Below are positions 16,977 to 27,273 of a stretch of 44,271 bases of DNA, in pieces; the first letter of the stretch is position 1, and every line of letters begins with the position of its first letter. The notes under the pieces are model-generated. The model had not been told where the DNA came from. It ran no database searches and was given only the letters and a program-made list of their open reading frames with translations. Origin of the DNA: Candidatus Magasanikbacteria bacterium CG1_02_32_51 (lineage in GTDB: Bacteria > Patescibacteriota > Patescibacteriia > Magasanikbacterales > UBA922); the NCBI GenBank assembly GCA_001871435.1, contig MNVC01000045.1, positions 1-44,271 on the forward strand, given 5' to 3'. The position numbers and the translations under genes are program-made.

Positions 16977-17378
16977 ATGTCCAAAGAAATCAAAGACATC
17001 CGAGATGAAATCAAGTCAGGAATGATTGTCAGAGTTCATCAAAAAATAAAGGAAACAAATGCTAAAGGAGAAGAAAAAGAGCGTATTCAAATTTATGAAG
17101 GAATGGTAATTGCTGTCAAACATGGCAAAGAATCTGGTGCTACCATGACTGTTCGTAAAGTATCTGATGGCATTGGTGTAGAAAAGATTTACCCTGTCTT
17201 TTCCCCAGTTATTGACAAGATTGAGCTAGTTCGTCAAATGAAAGTAACACAATCTCGTCCATATTTCTTACGAACTTACAAGAAAAAATTGAAAGAAGTA
17301 AAACAAGAAAATGGCAAAGAAGTAAAAAAAGAAAAAATTGTAGCTAAAAAGGAAGAAACAAAAGTTGAAGCTAAATAA
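16977..17378 (+). CDS. rplS: 50S ribosomal protein L19
   Basis: KSGMIVRVHQKIKE...RIQIYEGMVIAVKHG...MTVRKVSDGIGVEKIYPVFSPVIDKIELVR. Confidence 0.93.
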   Translation: MSKEIKDIRDEIKSGMIVRVHQKIKETNAKGEEKERIQIYEGMVIAVKHGKESGATMTVRKVSDGIGVEKIYPVFSPVIDKIELVRQMKVTQSRPYFLRTYKKKLKEVKQENGKEVKKEKIVAKKEETKVEAK

Positions 17379-17390
17379 TTTTGAAAAATT

Positions 17391-17420
17391 TAAAACCACT
17401 CTTCAAGAGTGGTTTTTTGT
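17391..17420 (+). terminator. Rho-independent terminator after rplS
   Basis: AAAACCACTCTTCAAGAGTGGTTTTTTG. Confidence 0.85.
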
Positions 17421-17424
17421 TTGA

Positions 17425-17513
17425 ATCCGCCCAAGGCGGACAAGGTTTAATTCTTCATAGCTTCAGCCAGAGGACTGATCAGCCTTGGGCACAATGCTGT
17501 GAGGTAATTCATT
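17425..17513. repeat. Composite palindromic repeat (CCGCCCAAGGCGGA plus ACAAGGTTTAATT...GAGGTAATTCATTAA frame with nested hairpin)
   Basis: Outer frame matches 26955-26998; inner cagccagaggactgatcagcc resembles the hairpin inside the pseudo-tRNAs. Confidence 0.7.
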
Positions 17514-17522
17514 AATTAAAAT

Positions 17523-17804
17523 TTATTTTTGTTCTGCAAGACAAATATGGACTTCAACCCAACCACGATAAGAGTAGGGTGTGCCACCAATTTTTTGGCA
17601 CTCAGCTTCGTCAGTAATTCCTTCGTAGATTTTTACCATATATTGTTCTCGTGGATTAGGACAATAATCGCCACAGGCAAAATGATCAACTATTGGAGGT
17701 TTTTGTATTTCAATTATTTTTGGATTTTGTTTTTTAGGTAAAAATACAAAAATTAAGATAGTTATAATTATTAAACTAATTGTCAAAAAGATTATTTTTT
17801 TCAT
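17523..17804 (-). CDS. Small membrane-anchored protein, unknown function
   Basis: N-terminal TM MKKIIFLTISLIIITILIFVFLP then Cys-containing domain CGDYCPNPRE. Confidence 0.6.
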   Translation of the reverse strand: MKKIIFLTISLIIITILIFVFLPKKQNPKIIEIQKPPIVDHFACGDYCPNPREQYMVKIYEGITDEAECQKIGGTPYSYRGWVEVHICLAEQK

Positions 17805-17862
17805 GAGTTTATTTTATTTATATATCTAATCTTAACACTCTAAAAAACTATTTGCAACTTTT

Positions 17863-17890
17863 TAAAACAGAACTTTTCAGCTCTGTTTTT
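17863..17890. terminator. Hairpin terminator (probable end of uvrA/DinD-like transcript)
   Basis: AAAACAGAACTTTTCAGCTCTGTTTTTG. Confidence 0.6.
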
Positions 17891-17971
17891 GTTTATTATA
17901 TCATAGAAAAAATTGAAAGAAATAATTCAAATACAATGTCTTTACTTTTTATAACTAAAAAGTAACAAAAA

Positions 17972-18072
17972 GTTTTGAAGGGGAAAGAACTCGCGTTTTC
18001 TCGTGTAGGTAAGGTCAAAATTCATCTAGCGACGCACGCTCAAACAGCTTTCCCCCTCAAAATCCCCGGAGT
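17972..18072. other. GC-rich intergenic island with a long-range stem; candidate structured RNA or repeat
   Basis: ttttgaaggggaaag ... ctttccccctcaaaa inverted repeat around an approx. 60-nt GC-rich interior. Confidence 0.4.
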
Positions 18073-18247
18073 TATTTGATTTTATTTTTTATTTTCACGT
18101 TTTTAGTGCTATAAAGATAAAAAATCATGAAAAATAGGGATTTTCACGATTATTATTTAGTAAAGTGCGTTTTTTGTTCATTACTTTCTAATTATTAGGA
18201 ATTTTTAGATGTTTGAGTTGTTGCATTTTTTGCAATAATTCAAAACT

Positions 18248-19090
18248 TTATGACAAAGTTTTTTTTGTTTTTTTGTTAGCTAAAAAATTTTCACCAGTTA
18301 CTATAGATTTACCAGTTTTTTGTTCCAAAGCTCTGCGAGCATCTTTGGCTATTTTGCCACCTTTTTTGGCAGGCACTTTGTTTTGTTCTAATCCTTCTGC
18401 CTTGGTATGATCAGCAATTTGACGAGTAGATAATTCTGCTAGAGCTGTGAAAATCAACTCGGCTTCAGTCATGTGATCTCGTAGATTTTGAGTTTTGAGT
18501 CCTTTCAAATTTTTGTGATCTTTCACTGACAATTCTGACCACTCTTGATGAATAATATTGGTTAGTATGGCAAACTCGTCGCCTTTTTTTACACCATGAT
18601 CACTCCAATAGTCAGTCAACTTGTTTCTGGTTTCTTGCCTCATCATTCTTTGTTGGATCCATTTGGTGCTTCTACCTTGTTTTTGCCAATATTCACGTGA
18701 ACGGTTGAGAGCTTTTTCTGGATCTATCATTTCTTGCATCCTTTCATAACCAACTTTGGCGAGCCAAAGTTTGATTGGTTCGGCTTTTTTGCTAGGTATA
18801 GATTGAATTAGCCTCAACAAAGTTTCGACATCAGCGACGTCTGTCTCTCTCATTTTGCTGTCTTGAGCTACTATTTTCAACCGGTGACAATTTGTCACCA
18901 CTTCACTTCCTTCTTGTTTCAGACGTTCAGATAGTTTATTCCAATATTTTCTGGCAGTTTGATAATCAAATTGTTCAGTGAGAATAGCTACAATATCCAC
19001 AACTGAAAAATACCATATTTCTTTTTTTTCATCATAAATACGACGGACTTTGAAATTTTCAAAGATAGACAAGGAAGTTTTATTTTTCAT
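18248..19090 (-). CDS. BRO-N / DNA-damage-inducible protein D-like protein
   Basis: VRRIYDEKKEIWYFSVVDIVAILTEQ...ARKYWNKLSERLKQEGSE...KLWLAKVGYERMQEMIDPEKALNRSREYWQKQGRSTKWIQQRM. Confidence 0.75.
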   Translation of the reverse strand: MKNKTSLSIFENFKVRRIYDEKKEIWYFSVVDIVAILTEQFDYQTARKYWNKLSERLKQEGSEVVTNCHRLKIVAQDSKMRETDVADVETLLRLIQSIPSKKAEPIKLWLAKVGYERMQEMIDPEKALNRSREYWQKQGRSTKWIQQRMMRQETRNKLTDYWSDHGVKKGDEFAILTNIIHQEWSELSVKDHKNLKGLKTQNLRDHMTEAELIFTALAELSTRQIADHTKAEGLEQNKVPAKKGGKIAKDARRALEQKTGKSIVTGENFLANKKTKKTLS

Positions 19091-19103
19091 ATATTTTTTA
19101 ATT

Positions 19104-21932
19104 CTACAAAATATTCTTCAAATACTTTCCAGTCCAACTTCTTTTCACTTTTATTACATCATTGACTACACCTTGTGCTACAACTTCGCCACCTTCTTTG
19201 CCACCCTCAGGGCCTAAATCAATAATCCAATCACTAGATTTGATAATGTCTAGATTGTGTTCAATAATAAGTACAGTATTGCCTTTGTCCACTAGTTGAT
19301 TCAAGACATGTAAAAGTTTTTTGATATCTTCAAAATGTAGACCAGTACTTGGTTCATCAAGAATATAAAGAGTCTTGCCAGTTGAGCGACGAGAAAGCTC
19401 AGTAGATAGTTTGATACGTTGGGCCTCACCACCGGAGAGAGTGGTGGCTGGCTGACCAAGTTGTAAATAACCTAGTCCGACATTGCGGAGGATTTGCAAT
19501 TTCTCAGCAATGTTTTTGTTGTGCATGAAGAATTTGTAGGATTCCTCTACAGTCATATTGAGAATTTCAGCAATGTTTTTTTCTTTGTAGTGAATTTCAA
19601 GAACGTCTTTGGTATATCTGGTGCCATGACATTCATTACACTCTACATAAACATCATTCAAAAAATGCATAGGAATAGTGACATAGCCTTCGCCACCACA
19701 AGCTTCACAGCGTCCATCACCCTTCACATTGAAACTAAAAGTACCAGCACTATAGCTAAACATTTTTGACTCTGGTAGTTCAGAAAACAAATCGCGGATG
19801 AGAGTAAATATTCCCGTATAAGTAGCAGGATTACTACGAGGAGTACGACCAATGGGAGTTTGGTCAATAGTAATAACTTTGTCAATATTACTTAGCCCTT
19901 TGATAGCTTTGTGTAGACCTGGTTCATCTTTGGCACGATAAAATCTTTTGGATAATTCTTTACTCAAAATATCAAGAATAAGTGTAGATTTGCCAGAGCC
20001 AGAGACACCAGTAATACTAACCAGTTTGCCAAGAGGAATTTTTACTTCAATATTTTTCAAATTGTTGGCTTTGGCTCCTTGAATAATTATTTCTTTGCCA
20101 TTGCCTTGGCGAGGTTTTTTGGGAATATCTATTTTTTCTTTTTTGCTCAAATAGCGTCCAGTCATAGATTTACCATCTTTTTTGACTTGAGCTGGTGTAC
20201 CACAAGCCATTATTTCACCACCATATTCACCAGCACCAGGACCAATATCAATGAGATAATCAGCGGCTTCCATAATAGCTCGATCATGCTCAACTACGAT
20301 TACAGTATTACCAGAGTCGCGCAAAGATTTCAGAGTTTCAATCAGTTTATCATTGTCTTTTGGATGTAGACCAATAGAAGGTTCATCAAGAATATAGATG
20401 ATGCCAGATAATCCTGCTGATAGTTGAGTAGAAAGACGGACTCTTTGAGATTCACCACCAGATAGTGTACTGACTGAACGATCAAGAGTAATGTAACTAA
20501 GACCAACTTTGTTGATGTGGTCTAGTCTGCGTTTGATTTCTTTGGCAATAGAAGTAGCTACTTCTTGTTCTTTGATATCTAATTTTTTTAGAATGTCAGA
20601 TTTTTTATTTTCAATACTAGTAAAGAAAGCTAGAGCTTCACTAATACTCATTTCCACAATATCTGAAATACTAAGATCAACAATTTTAACATAAAGACTT
20701 GCTTCTTTCAGTCTTTTCTTGTTGCAAACTGAACAAGATTTTTCGTGCATGTAAGCTTCAATTTCTTTTTTGACATATTCAGATTTACTAGTCAAATATT
20801 TGTTGGTAAGATTTGGTATGACACCCTCGTAAATGGTTTTCTTGCCGTTGAGATCATATTCTTGACCATCTGTGCCATACAAAAGTATAGACATTATTTT
20901 TTGAGATAGTTGTTCAACAGGAGTATCTATTGAAAATTCGTGAGTCTCAGCTACTTTGGTGATCAGTTCTTGGTAGTGTGTTTGATTACCAACTAATCTA
21001 GTCCATGGTTGGACTGCACCTTCAGCAAGCGTGAGTTTTGGGTTTGGTATGACAAGATCAGCATCTACCTCTAGAGTTTTGCCAAGACCAGTACAGCGTG
21101 GACAAGCACCATAAGGACTATTGAAACTGAAAGTGCGTGGTTCAACAGCTTTGAAGGTGCCAGCACATTGGCTACACATTGGTATTTCTGAATAGCTGAT
21201 TGTTTCATCTTTGTCTCCATCGTATAATTTTGCAAAACCATTGGAATAATCAAGAGCCTTTTCAATATGAGCAGACAAATCACTAGCTGGAATCTCACTT
21301 AGTTTGTCAATCAAAATATCTATGTCATAGAGATAAATAGGGTTGAATTTGAAATTACTTAGATTTTTTATTTGAACTTTGACGCCATTAATCAACAAAT
21401 TACTATAGCCAGTCTTTTCTATTTTTATTTTCAAATTTTTCAAATTTATTTTTTGTTGACGGATGACAGGGGAGAGAAGTAACAGGGCTGGATTTTTTTT
21501 CTTTTGTTTACGAATTTCTTCAATAATTCTGCCTTTATTGAAAAAGTCCACAGGGATGTGGCACTTCGGACACCATTGTTTGCCAATGCGCGCGAAAAGT
21601 AACCTCAAGTAATCATAGATTTCGGTAGTAGTGCCGACAGTAGATCTAGGATTTTTGGCAAAGTTTCTTTGGTTGATGGCGATAGTAGGGGACAAACCTT
21701 GGATCTCGTCAACATCTGGTTTGTCTTGCATATCCATAAATTGTCTGGCATAAGCATTGAGACTCTCAGCGTAGCGACGTTGACCCTCGGCATAAATAGT
21801 ATCAAAAGCCAGAGAGGACTTTCCTGATCCGGAAAGTCCGGTGATGATTGTGAGTTTGTTTTTTGGTATTTCAACTGATACATTTTTCAAGTTGTGGACT
21901 CGGGCGTTGATAACTTTTATTTTGTCTGGCAT
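19104..21932 (-). CDS. uvrA: Excinuclease ABC subunit A
   Basis: [83 protein letters not shown]. Confidence 0.97.
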   Translation of the reverse strand: MPDKIKVINARVHNLKNVSVEIPKNKLTIITGLSGSGKSSLAFDTIYAEGQRRYAESLNAYARQFMDMQDKPDVDEIQGLSPTIAINQRNFAKNPRSTVGTTTEIYDYLRLLFARIGKQWCPKCHIPVDFFNKGRIIEEIRKQKKKNPALLLLSPVIRQQKINLKNLKIKIEKTGYSNLLINGVKVQIKNLSNFKFNPIYLYDIDILIDKLSEIPASDLSAHIEKALDYSNGFAKLYDGDKDETISYSEIPMCSQCAGTFKAVEPRTFSFNSPYGACPRCTGLGKTLEVDADLVIPNPKLTLAEGAVQPWTRLVGNQTHYQELITKVAETHEFSIDTPVEQLSQKIMSILLYGTDGQEYDLNGKKTIYEGVIPNLTNKYLTSKSEYVKKEIEAYMHEKSCSVCNKKRLKEASLYVKIVDLSISDIVEMSISEALAFFTSIENKKSDILKKLDIKEQEVATSIAKEIKRRLDHINKVGLSYITLDRSVSTLSGGESQRVRLSTQLSAGLSGIIYILDEPSIGLHPKDNDKLIETLKSLRDSGNTVIVVEHDRAIMEAADYLIDIGPGAGEYGGEIMACGTPAQVKKDGKSMTGRYLSKKEKIDIPKKPRQGNGKEIIIQGAKANNLKNIEVKIPLGKLVSITGVSGSGKSTLILDILSKELSKRFYRAKDEPGLHKAIKGLSNIDKVITIDQTPIGRTPRSNPATYTGIFTLIRDLFSELPESKMFSYSAGTFSFNVKGDGRCEACGGEGYVTIPMHFLNDVYVECNECHGTRYTKDVLEIHYKEKNIAEILNMTVEESYKFFMHNKNIAEKLQILRNVGLGYLQLGQPATTLSGGEAQRIKLSTELSRRSTGKTLYILDEPSTGLHFEDIKKLLHVLNQLVDKGNTVLIIEHNLDIIKSSDWIIDLGPEGGKEGGEVVAQGVVNDVIKVKRSWTGKYLKNIL

Positions 21933-21972
21933 ATTTGTTTTAGTTTTGTTTATGGCGTTAGTTTCTATTTAC

Positions 21973-23508
21973 TTATTTTGGTGGGGAATAGCCAAATTTT
22001 GCATAACATCTGGTAAAGTCAGATAGATTATCCACATCACATATCTTGTCTATATCAATATGAAAATAAATACCTTTTTTTAGTTCCTCAGCTTTTATCA
22101 AGTATTTGTCTATAATATTTTTTGAGAGGACTTGAGCTGCTGGTTTTGCATATGGTTTTAGAGCAATGTTAAGGGCTGGGCTTAAGAAAAAATCAGTCAT
22201 AGAAATACCCGTACCAGTGGAGATAAAAAGATCATCCTCTAGATCATCCCCATCATCAGCTAGATCTATTGCTTGTCCTGTTGCCCTATCAATACCAAAA
22301 TAATGTTCATCATTATTGAAAGATCCTTCTTCGTTGATAGAGAGAAAAAGTACAAAACCTTTGATTTCGCCGTCTCCACTACAGTAGTTATGGTTTATTT
22401 TTGATGGTGGTATAATTGAGAAAAACTCTTGAATTAGTTTGTCACTATTTATGTAGATTTCTTCGCTAGGATCTTTGGTGTCTATACTTAAATCTTCAAG
22501 TTTACCATTTTTACATACAGCTTTTATGTCTATATCATTTTTACCATCATCCGTTAGCCATTTCCATTCCCATCCTTCACCAAATACAGTACTTAAAATA
22601 ATGGCTAAAGTATTTTTTTGAACGAAGTTGTCTGTAACAGATGAAGAATAGACAATACCAGCTATATTGGCAGTATTACAGGCTTTACTACTAGCTATTG
22701 GTTTTTGGTAGCAAACTTGTCCATCACTTAGACACGAATTTCCTCCACAAGTCTGTCCACCAGTTTTATTCACATAATAATCATTGCCACAGATTGAAGT
22801 TTTGTCGGCTGTAGTACTATCGGGAATAAAAAATTTTGCACTTGCCAAATCTGTGGGTGGAGTTGTTGCAGATTGATTTTTTGCCAAAGCTATCATGGTA
22901 ACTTTTTTGGGACCTTGATCCAAACTTTCACAATTTACTGGAGCAATACCACTAGTATTGATAGCCCAGATACTTGGTAACCTAAGCTCTACCAGATAAG
23001 GATTGATAGTCTTGAGGATTGTAAAAGACAATGCCATGAGTACTAGTCCAGTGATGGCTCCGTAGATTTTTTTCTTGGCTTGGCCGACTGTATCAGAATT
23101 GCCACCAGAAAAAATATACATGACACCGGCGACGATGATGACCATCACGGCAATTACTGAACCGATTATGAAAGCGTATTGATAAATGAATTTTATGAAT
23201 TCACCAATATTACTAAATTTTGTTCTGCCACCAAAAGATATAGAAGTAACAGTCTCTCCGGCCGGTAAACAAAAACCAATATTTCTACCAGTGAAATCTT
23301 TACCATCAGCTCCTGTTTTACAAGCCTCTTTGGCATCCATATGTAGGTCGGCGCTATAGAATCCACCAATGGCATCAACAGAGCCAAAAGTTTCTCTGAA
23401 TTTTTTACAGTCCTCTTCCAGCCAACATCTTTGGTCTAATGCTGCAAAGCTTGTTTTTGGGATTAACAAAAAAATTAATACTAAAGTGAGAAATATTTTT
23501 TTCTGCAT
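21973..23508 (-). CDS. Secreted/membrane protein with VirB2/TrbC-pilin-like TM pair
   Basis: Signal peptide [86 protein letters not shown]. Confidence 0.65.
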   Translation of the reverse strand: MQKKIFLTLVLIFLLIPKTSFAALDQRCWLEEDCKKFRETFGSVDAIGGFYSADLHMDAKEACKTGADGKDFTGRNIGFCLPAGETVTSISFGGRTKFSNIGEFIKFIYQYAFIIGSVIAVMVIIVAGVMYIFSGGNSDTVGQAKKKIYGAITGLVLMALSFTILKTINPYLVELRLPSIWAINTSGIAPVNCESLDQGPKKVTMIALAKNQSATTPPTDLASAKFFIPDSTTADKTSICGNDYYVNKTGGQTCGGNSCLSDGQVCYQKPIASSKACNTANIAGIVYSSSVTDNFVQKNTLAIILSTVFGEGWEWKWLTDDGKNDIDIKAVCKNGKLEDLSIDTKDPSEEIYINSDKLIQEFFSIIPPSKINHNYCSGDGEIKGFVLFLSINEEGSFNNDEHYFGIDRATGQAIDLADDGDDLEDDLFISTGTGISMTDFFLSPALNIALKPYAKPAAQVLSKNIIDKYLIKAEELKKGIYFHIDIDKICDVDNLSDFTRCYAKFGYSPPK

Positions 23509-23514
23509 AGTATT

Positions 23515-24240
23515 TTATTTGTTTAAATTTTTGATAATTAATTTGTCCCATTCATCGGCAGTAATATTACCTTCAACAATTTCACCATTTATAATATAGG
23601 TAGGAGTACCACGCAAACCAATACTTACAGCATCTGTCAGATCGCGTTCAATATTGTCAACATATTTTTGACTCTTGACACAAAGGTCAAATTTGTTTAT
23701 ATCAAGTCCAATATTTGTGCCATAGTTATAGAGAGAGTCAGTATCTAGTTTTTTGGCAGTAAAAATCTGATCATAATATTCCCAAAATTTGTTTTGTTCG
23801 TTGGCACAAGTCCCTGCAATAGCTGCTAGTGTAGCGTTGGGGTGGATTTCTGTAAGAGGTAAATTTTTGAAGACAACCTGAACAACTGGTTTGTATTTTT
23901 CTAAAACGTGGGCAAAAATAGGATAACTTGCTTGGCAATATGGACACTCAAAATCTATAAAAGCCATAATAGTTATTTTGGCGTCTTTGGCCCCTATTGT
24001 TGGATTGTATTTTTGGAGTAGTTTGCTATAGTCACTTATATTTTGTGGTGCATTTTTGTCTATAGCTGTACTAAAATTTGGTTCATATTTTTTGGTTATT
24101 TTTTGGATATCATTGTTATTTCCATATTTGAATTGGATAGAATAATAGATAAAAAATCCCAAAAATATTATAAAAATCAAGCCAATAATAATACCTAATG
24201 ATATAAATAAATACTTCCAAAATTTTGATTGTTTAGGCAT
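23515..24240 (-). CDS. DsbA-family thiol oxidoreductase, membrane-anchored
   Basis: N-terminal TM; FIDFECPYCQASYPIF (CPYC); GLRGTPTYIINGEIVEG cis-Pro motif. Confidence 0.88.
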   Translation of the reverse strand: MPKQSKFWKYLFISLGIIIGLIFIIFLGFFIYYSIQFKYGNNNDIQKITKKYEPNFSTAIDKNAPQNISDYSKLLQKYNPTIGAKDAKITIMAFIDFECPYCQASYPIFAHVLEKYKPVVQVVFKNLPLTEIHPNATLAAIAGTCANEQNKFWEYYDQIFTAKKLDTDSLYNYGTNIGLDINKFDLCVKSQKYVDNIERDLTDAVSIGLRGTPTYIINGEIVEGNITADEWDKLIIKNLNK

Positions 24241-24268
24241 ATTTTGTGTGTAAATAAATGGTGCTTAT

Positions 24269-24295
24269 ATTATAACATATTTTTGCTTTTGTCAA
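24269..24295 (-). promoter_or_regulatory. Candidate promoter upstream of DsbA-family gene
   Basis: Minus strand TTGACA - 15 nt - TATAAT; spacer shorter than optimal. Confidence 0.4.
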
Positions 24296-24429
24296 CAGTG
24301 CCGCAACACACTATATCACCTAATCACATTTCATAAAAAAATAAATTTTGATTAGCAGCTTTCCGCTCTATGATGGACAGCTACGAGGTTGAACTATCTT
24401 TGAACAAAATGTTTTATTTTACTAAAATG

Positions 24430-24476
24430 GTAGGGACAGGTCTCCACCCTAGGCGGACAAGTCGACCTGTCCCTAC
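24430..24476. repeat. Hairpin GTAGGGACAGGTC...GACCTGTCCCTAC with nested palindrome
   Basis: 13-bp perfect arms; loop tccaccctaggcggacaagtc. Confidence 0.85.
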
Positions 24477-24614
24477 GAACATGGTAGTATTATTTCAAAA
24501 TTCTTTTTCTTTTGACTCTATTATTGACAAAAAGCCTTAGTTCTGTTAGGATTAGTTCACTTGATTGCTTTTTATTATTGTTGTTGTATAATATAGTTAG
24601 TCTCTAAAAAAACT

Positions 24615-24833
24615 ATGCTCAAACAAATTTTACAAATAATCCAAATTATTTTAGCTATTGTACTTATAATTGTAGTACTTTTGCAACAAAAAGGTACTGG
24701 TCTAGGCTCAGCTTTTGGTGGTTCTGGAACTATTCATACTACTAGACGTGGCATTGACAAAGTACTTTATCAAATAACCATCGTTGTTTCTGTATTATTT
24801 TTTCTTTTAGCTATTGTAAATTTACTTTTCTAA
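24615..24833 (+). CDS. secG: Preprotein translocase subunit SecG
   Basis: LLQQKGTGLGSAFGGSGTIHTTRRGIDKVLYQITIVVSVLFFLLAI; 72 aa. Confidence 0.9.
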   Translation: MLKQILQIIQIILAIVLIIVVLLQQKGTGLGSAFGGSGTIHTTRRGIDKVLYQITIVVSVLFFLLAIVNLLF

Positions 24834-24911
24834 TTTTGTCGTCGTAGTCTAAATATACAAATTTTTAGTTTTTATTTTTTTCTTCTCTAATCTTGTAGTA
24901 ATTTTTTTTCT

Positions 24912-26927
24912 GTGTTTTCTTTTTTCAAAAAAACGTGGCAGATAATAGTAAAAAATCTGAAACGTAATCACAATTCTGATCGTCTTGAAAAAGATGATTT
25001 GACACTTATGAAGAAAATGCGTAAAAGCAACTTTCTTTCTATACGTCAGTTTTTTAATATAAACAAAGTTTTGTCAGGCTCTGAAAAATTGGTTTTTTTC
25101 TCAGCATTGATTATGTTGTTAGTTAGTGTTGTATGGTGTCTCAATGTCTTGTCAAATAGATATGGTGTAGAAGTACCAAAAGTTGGTGGAGACTATGTTG
25201 AAGGTGTTTTGGGATCGCCACAACTTATCAATCCACTTTTTTCTAGTCTCAATGAAGTAGATCAAGATTTGGTAAATATGATTTATACTGGTCTCATGCG
25301 TTATGACAAAAATCGTAATTTAGTTCCAGATTTGGCTAGTAGCTATGATATAAGTGCTGACAAAAAAGAATATACTTTCAAATTACGTCAAGGAGTATTT
25401 TGGCACGATAGTCAAAAATTTACTGTTGACGATGTTATTTTTACTTTTGATACCATTCAAGATAGCTTAGTTGGTTCTCCTTTCAAAGTAAGTTTTGACA
25501 ATATTAAAATAGAAAAAATAGATGATGATACTATCAAATTTATATTAAATGAAGCCTTTCCATCATTTTTGTCTACTTTAACTATAGGAATTTTACCACA
25601 GCATATTTGGTCAGGAGTTTCTCCAGACAAAATAAAGTTAGCACAACGTAATTTGCAACCAATCGGTACTGGACCTTTTATGTTTAGTAAACTTATCAAA
25701 AATTCTAGTGGGGTTATCAACAAAGTTACTTTAAGTCGTTTTGTAGATTTTTATAGACAGCCTGCTTATCTAAAAACTTTTTCTTTTGTTTTTTACAATG
25801 ACTATGATGGTCCTGATGGTCTAGTAACTGCACTTCGTGAACAAAAAATAGATGGTATGAGTTTTGTACCTTTTGAATATAGAGATAAAGTAACACGTAA
25901 ACATATTGATTTGCATACTTTGAAATTACCTCAATATACAGCTTTGTTTTATAATATGAACAAAGATGTTTTGGGAGAACAAGAGGTACGTTTGGCATTG
26001 TCTGAAGCAATTGATAAAACAAGGATTGTCAATGATGTTTTGAACAATGAAGCTCAACTTATTAATGGTCCTATTTTGGAAGGTTTCCCAGGATTTGATT
26101 CAAATTTGTCAGGTGTCAATTTTTCTGTAGATGAAGCTAACAAATTATTAGATAAATATTATCCTCGTATTTCTACCGAAGATTACCATACATTGTTGGT
26201 AAATAATCAAGTTTTAGCTTTTAAAGAACAAACAAAAATAACGAGTACTACTATTGAATCTATTACAAATACAAGTACAGTTTTAGATGTGACAAATACC
26301 ACCAATCTAGATGAAATAAAAAAACAAATTGTGGATCAAGTAAACAATAGTTTGGATGAAGCACAATTATTTTATCGTTATACTGATAAAAATGATAAAT
26401 CAAAAATTGTGGAATTGAATCTTGTAACCTCAGCTAATCTTGAATATACTAAAATAGCTCAACTTATTTCTGGTTATTTGCAAGATGTTGGTATAAAAGT
26501 AAATGTAAAGTTAGTGGATTCTAATGATTTTGTTAGACAAGTTTTGAAGACTCATGATTATGATATTTTACTTTATGGTGTTATTGTGGGAAGTGATCCT
26601 GATCAATATCCATTTTGGCATTCTTCTCAGATAAATTATCCTGGTCTCAATTTTTCTGGCTATGCAAAGAGAAGTGTTGACGATTTGCTTGATAAAATTA
26701 GAAGTACCAAAGATAATAATGAATTAGCAACAGAATATAGTGATTTGCAAAAAACTATTTTGGCAGATGTCCCAGCAATCTTTCTTTTTGTACCGACTTA
26801 TACTTATGCTTTATCAGACAGTATTCATAATTTTGATGTGGAGCGTATTGCTCATCCAGCAGATAGATTAGTAAATGTAGCTGAGTGGTATATAAAGAAT
26901 AAAAAAATCTGGAAATTTCAAAGATAA
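24912..26927 (+). CDS. Membrane-anchored peptide/nickel-type (SBP_bac_5) solute-binding protein; GTG start
   Basis: NPLFSSLNEVDQDLVNMIYTGLMRYDKNRNLVPDLASSYDIS...YTFKLRQGVFWHDSQKFTVDDVIFTF...IGTGPFMF. Confidence 0.88.
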   Translation: MFSFFKKTWQIIVKNLKRNHNSDRLEKDDLTLMKKMRKSNFLSIRQFFNINKVLSGSEKLVFFSALIMLLVSVVWCLNVLSNRYGVEVPKVGGDYVEGVLGSPQLINPLFSSLNEVDQDLVNMIYTGLMRYDKNRNLVPDLASSYDISADKKEYTFKLRQGVFWHDSQKFTVDDVIFTFDTIQDSLVGSPFKVSFDNIKIEKIDDDTIKFILNEAFPSFLSTLTIGILPQHIWSGVSPDKIKLAQRNLQPIGTGPFMFSKLIKNSSGVINKVTLSRFVDFYRQPAYLKTFSFVFYNDYDGPDGLVTALREQKIDGMSFVPFEYRDKVTRKHIDLHTLKLPQYTALFYNMNKDVLGEQEVRLALSEAIDKTRIVNDVLNNEAQLINGPILEGFPGFDSNLSGVNFSVDEANKLLDKYYPRISTEDYHTLLVNNQVLAFKEQTKITSTTIESITNTSTVLDVTNTTNLDEIKKQIVDQVNNSLDEAQLFYRYTDKNDKSKIVELNLVTSANLEYTKIAQLISGYLQDVGIKVNVKLVDSNDFVRQVLKTHDYDILLYGVIVGSDPDQYPFWHSSQINYPGLNFSGYAKRSVDDLLDKIRSTKDNNELATEYSDLQKTILADVPAIFLFVPTYTYALSDSIHNFDVERIAHPADRLVNVAEWYIKNKKIWKFQR

Positions 26928-26954
26928 TTTTCTTATTTAATCTACCAAAAACAA

Positions 26955-26998
26955 ACAAGGTTTAATTTCTCGCATTTTGTTGCGAGGTAGTTCATTAA
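26955..26998. repeat. Hairpin repeat ACAAGGTTTAATTTCTCGCA...TGCGAGGTAGTTCATTAA
   Basis: Simple version of the composite repeat at 17440-17513. Confidence 0.7.
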
Positions 26999-27001
26999 AA
27001 A

Positions 27002-27078
27002 ATAGAGTACAGATTGGACGAATTTTTTCATTTTTGATTTCTACCTGCCGGCAGGTAGGCGTTAAATCTGTATTCTAT
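27002..27078. repeat. Nested inverted repeat with inner 18-bp palindrome
   Basis: Outer atagagtacagatt / aaatctgtattctat; inner ctacctgccggcaggtag (27041-27058). Confidence 0.75.
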
Positions 27079-27273
27079 AAACAGACAATTTTTTGTCTGA
27101 TAGTTTATATTTTTTTATTATACAAAAAGTTCATATATTTTTTTGTGTAGTTTACTTCAAAAAATAAAATCTTATAATTGTTGCTAGATTTTATCTATCA
27201 ACATTTTTGTGAAATTTTTCAATCATTTGAAAGGCTTCCAATTTAATTTATTTATTAATTCTTTTTAATTTTT

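Noticed and set aside
18248-19090. Prophage remnant, because of the BRO-N/DinD-like gene
   Set aside because: No other phage genes; neighbours are housekeeping (uvrA, rplS).
20079-20369. Plus-strand ORFs inside uvrA (e.g. 20079-20369)
   Set aside because: Antisense to a highly conserved gene; no support.
24300-24420. Structured RNA around agcagctttccgctctatgatggacagctacgaggtt
   Set aside because: No convincing pairing or family recognised by eye; likely another degraded repeat.
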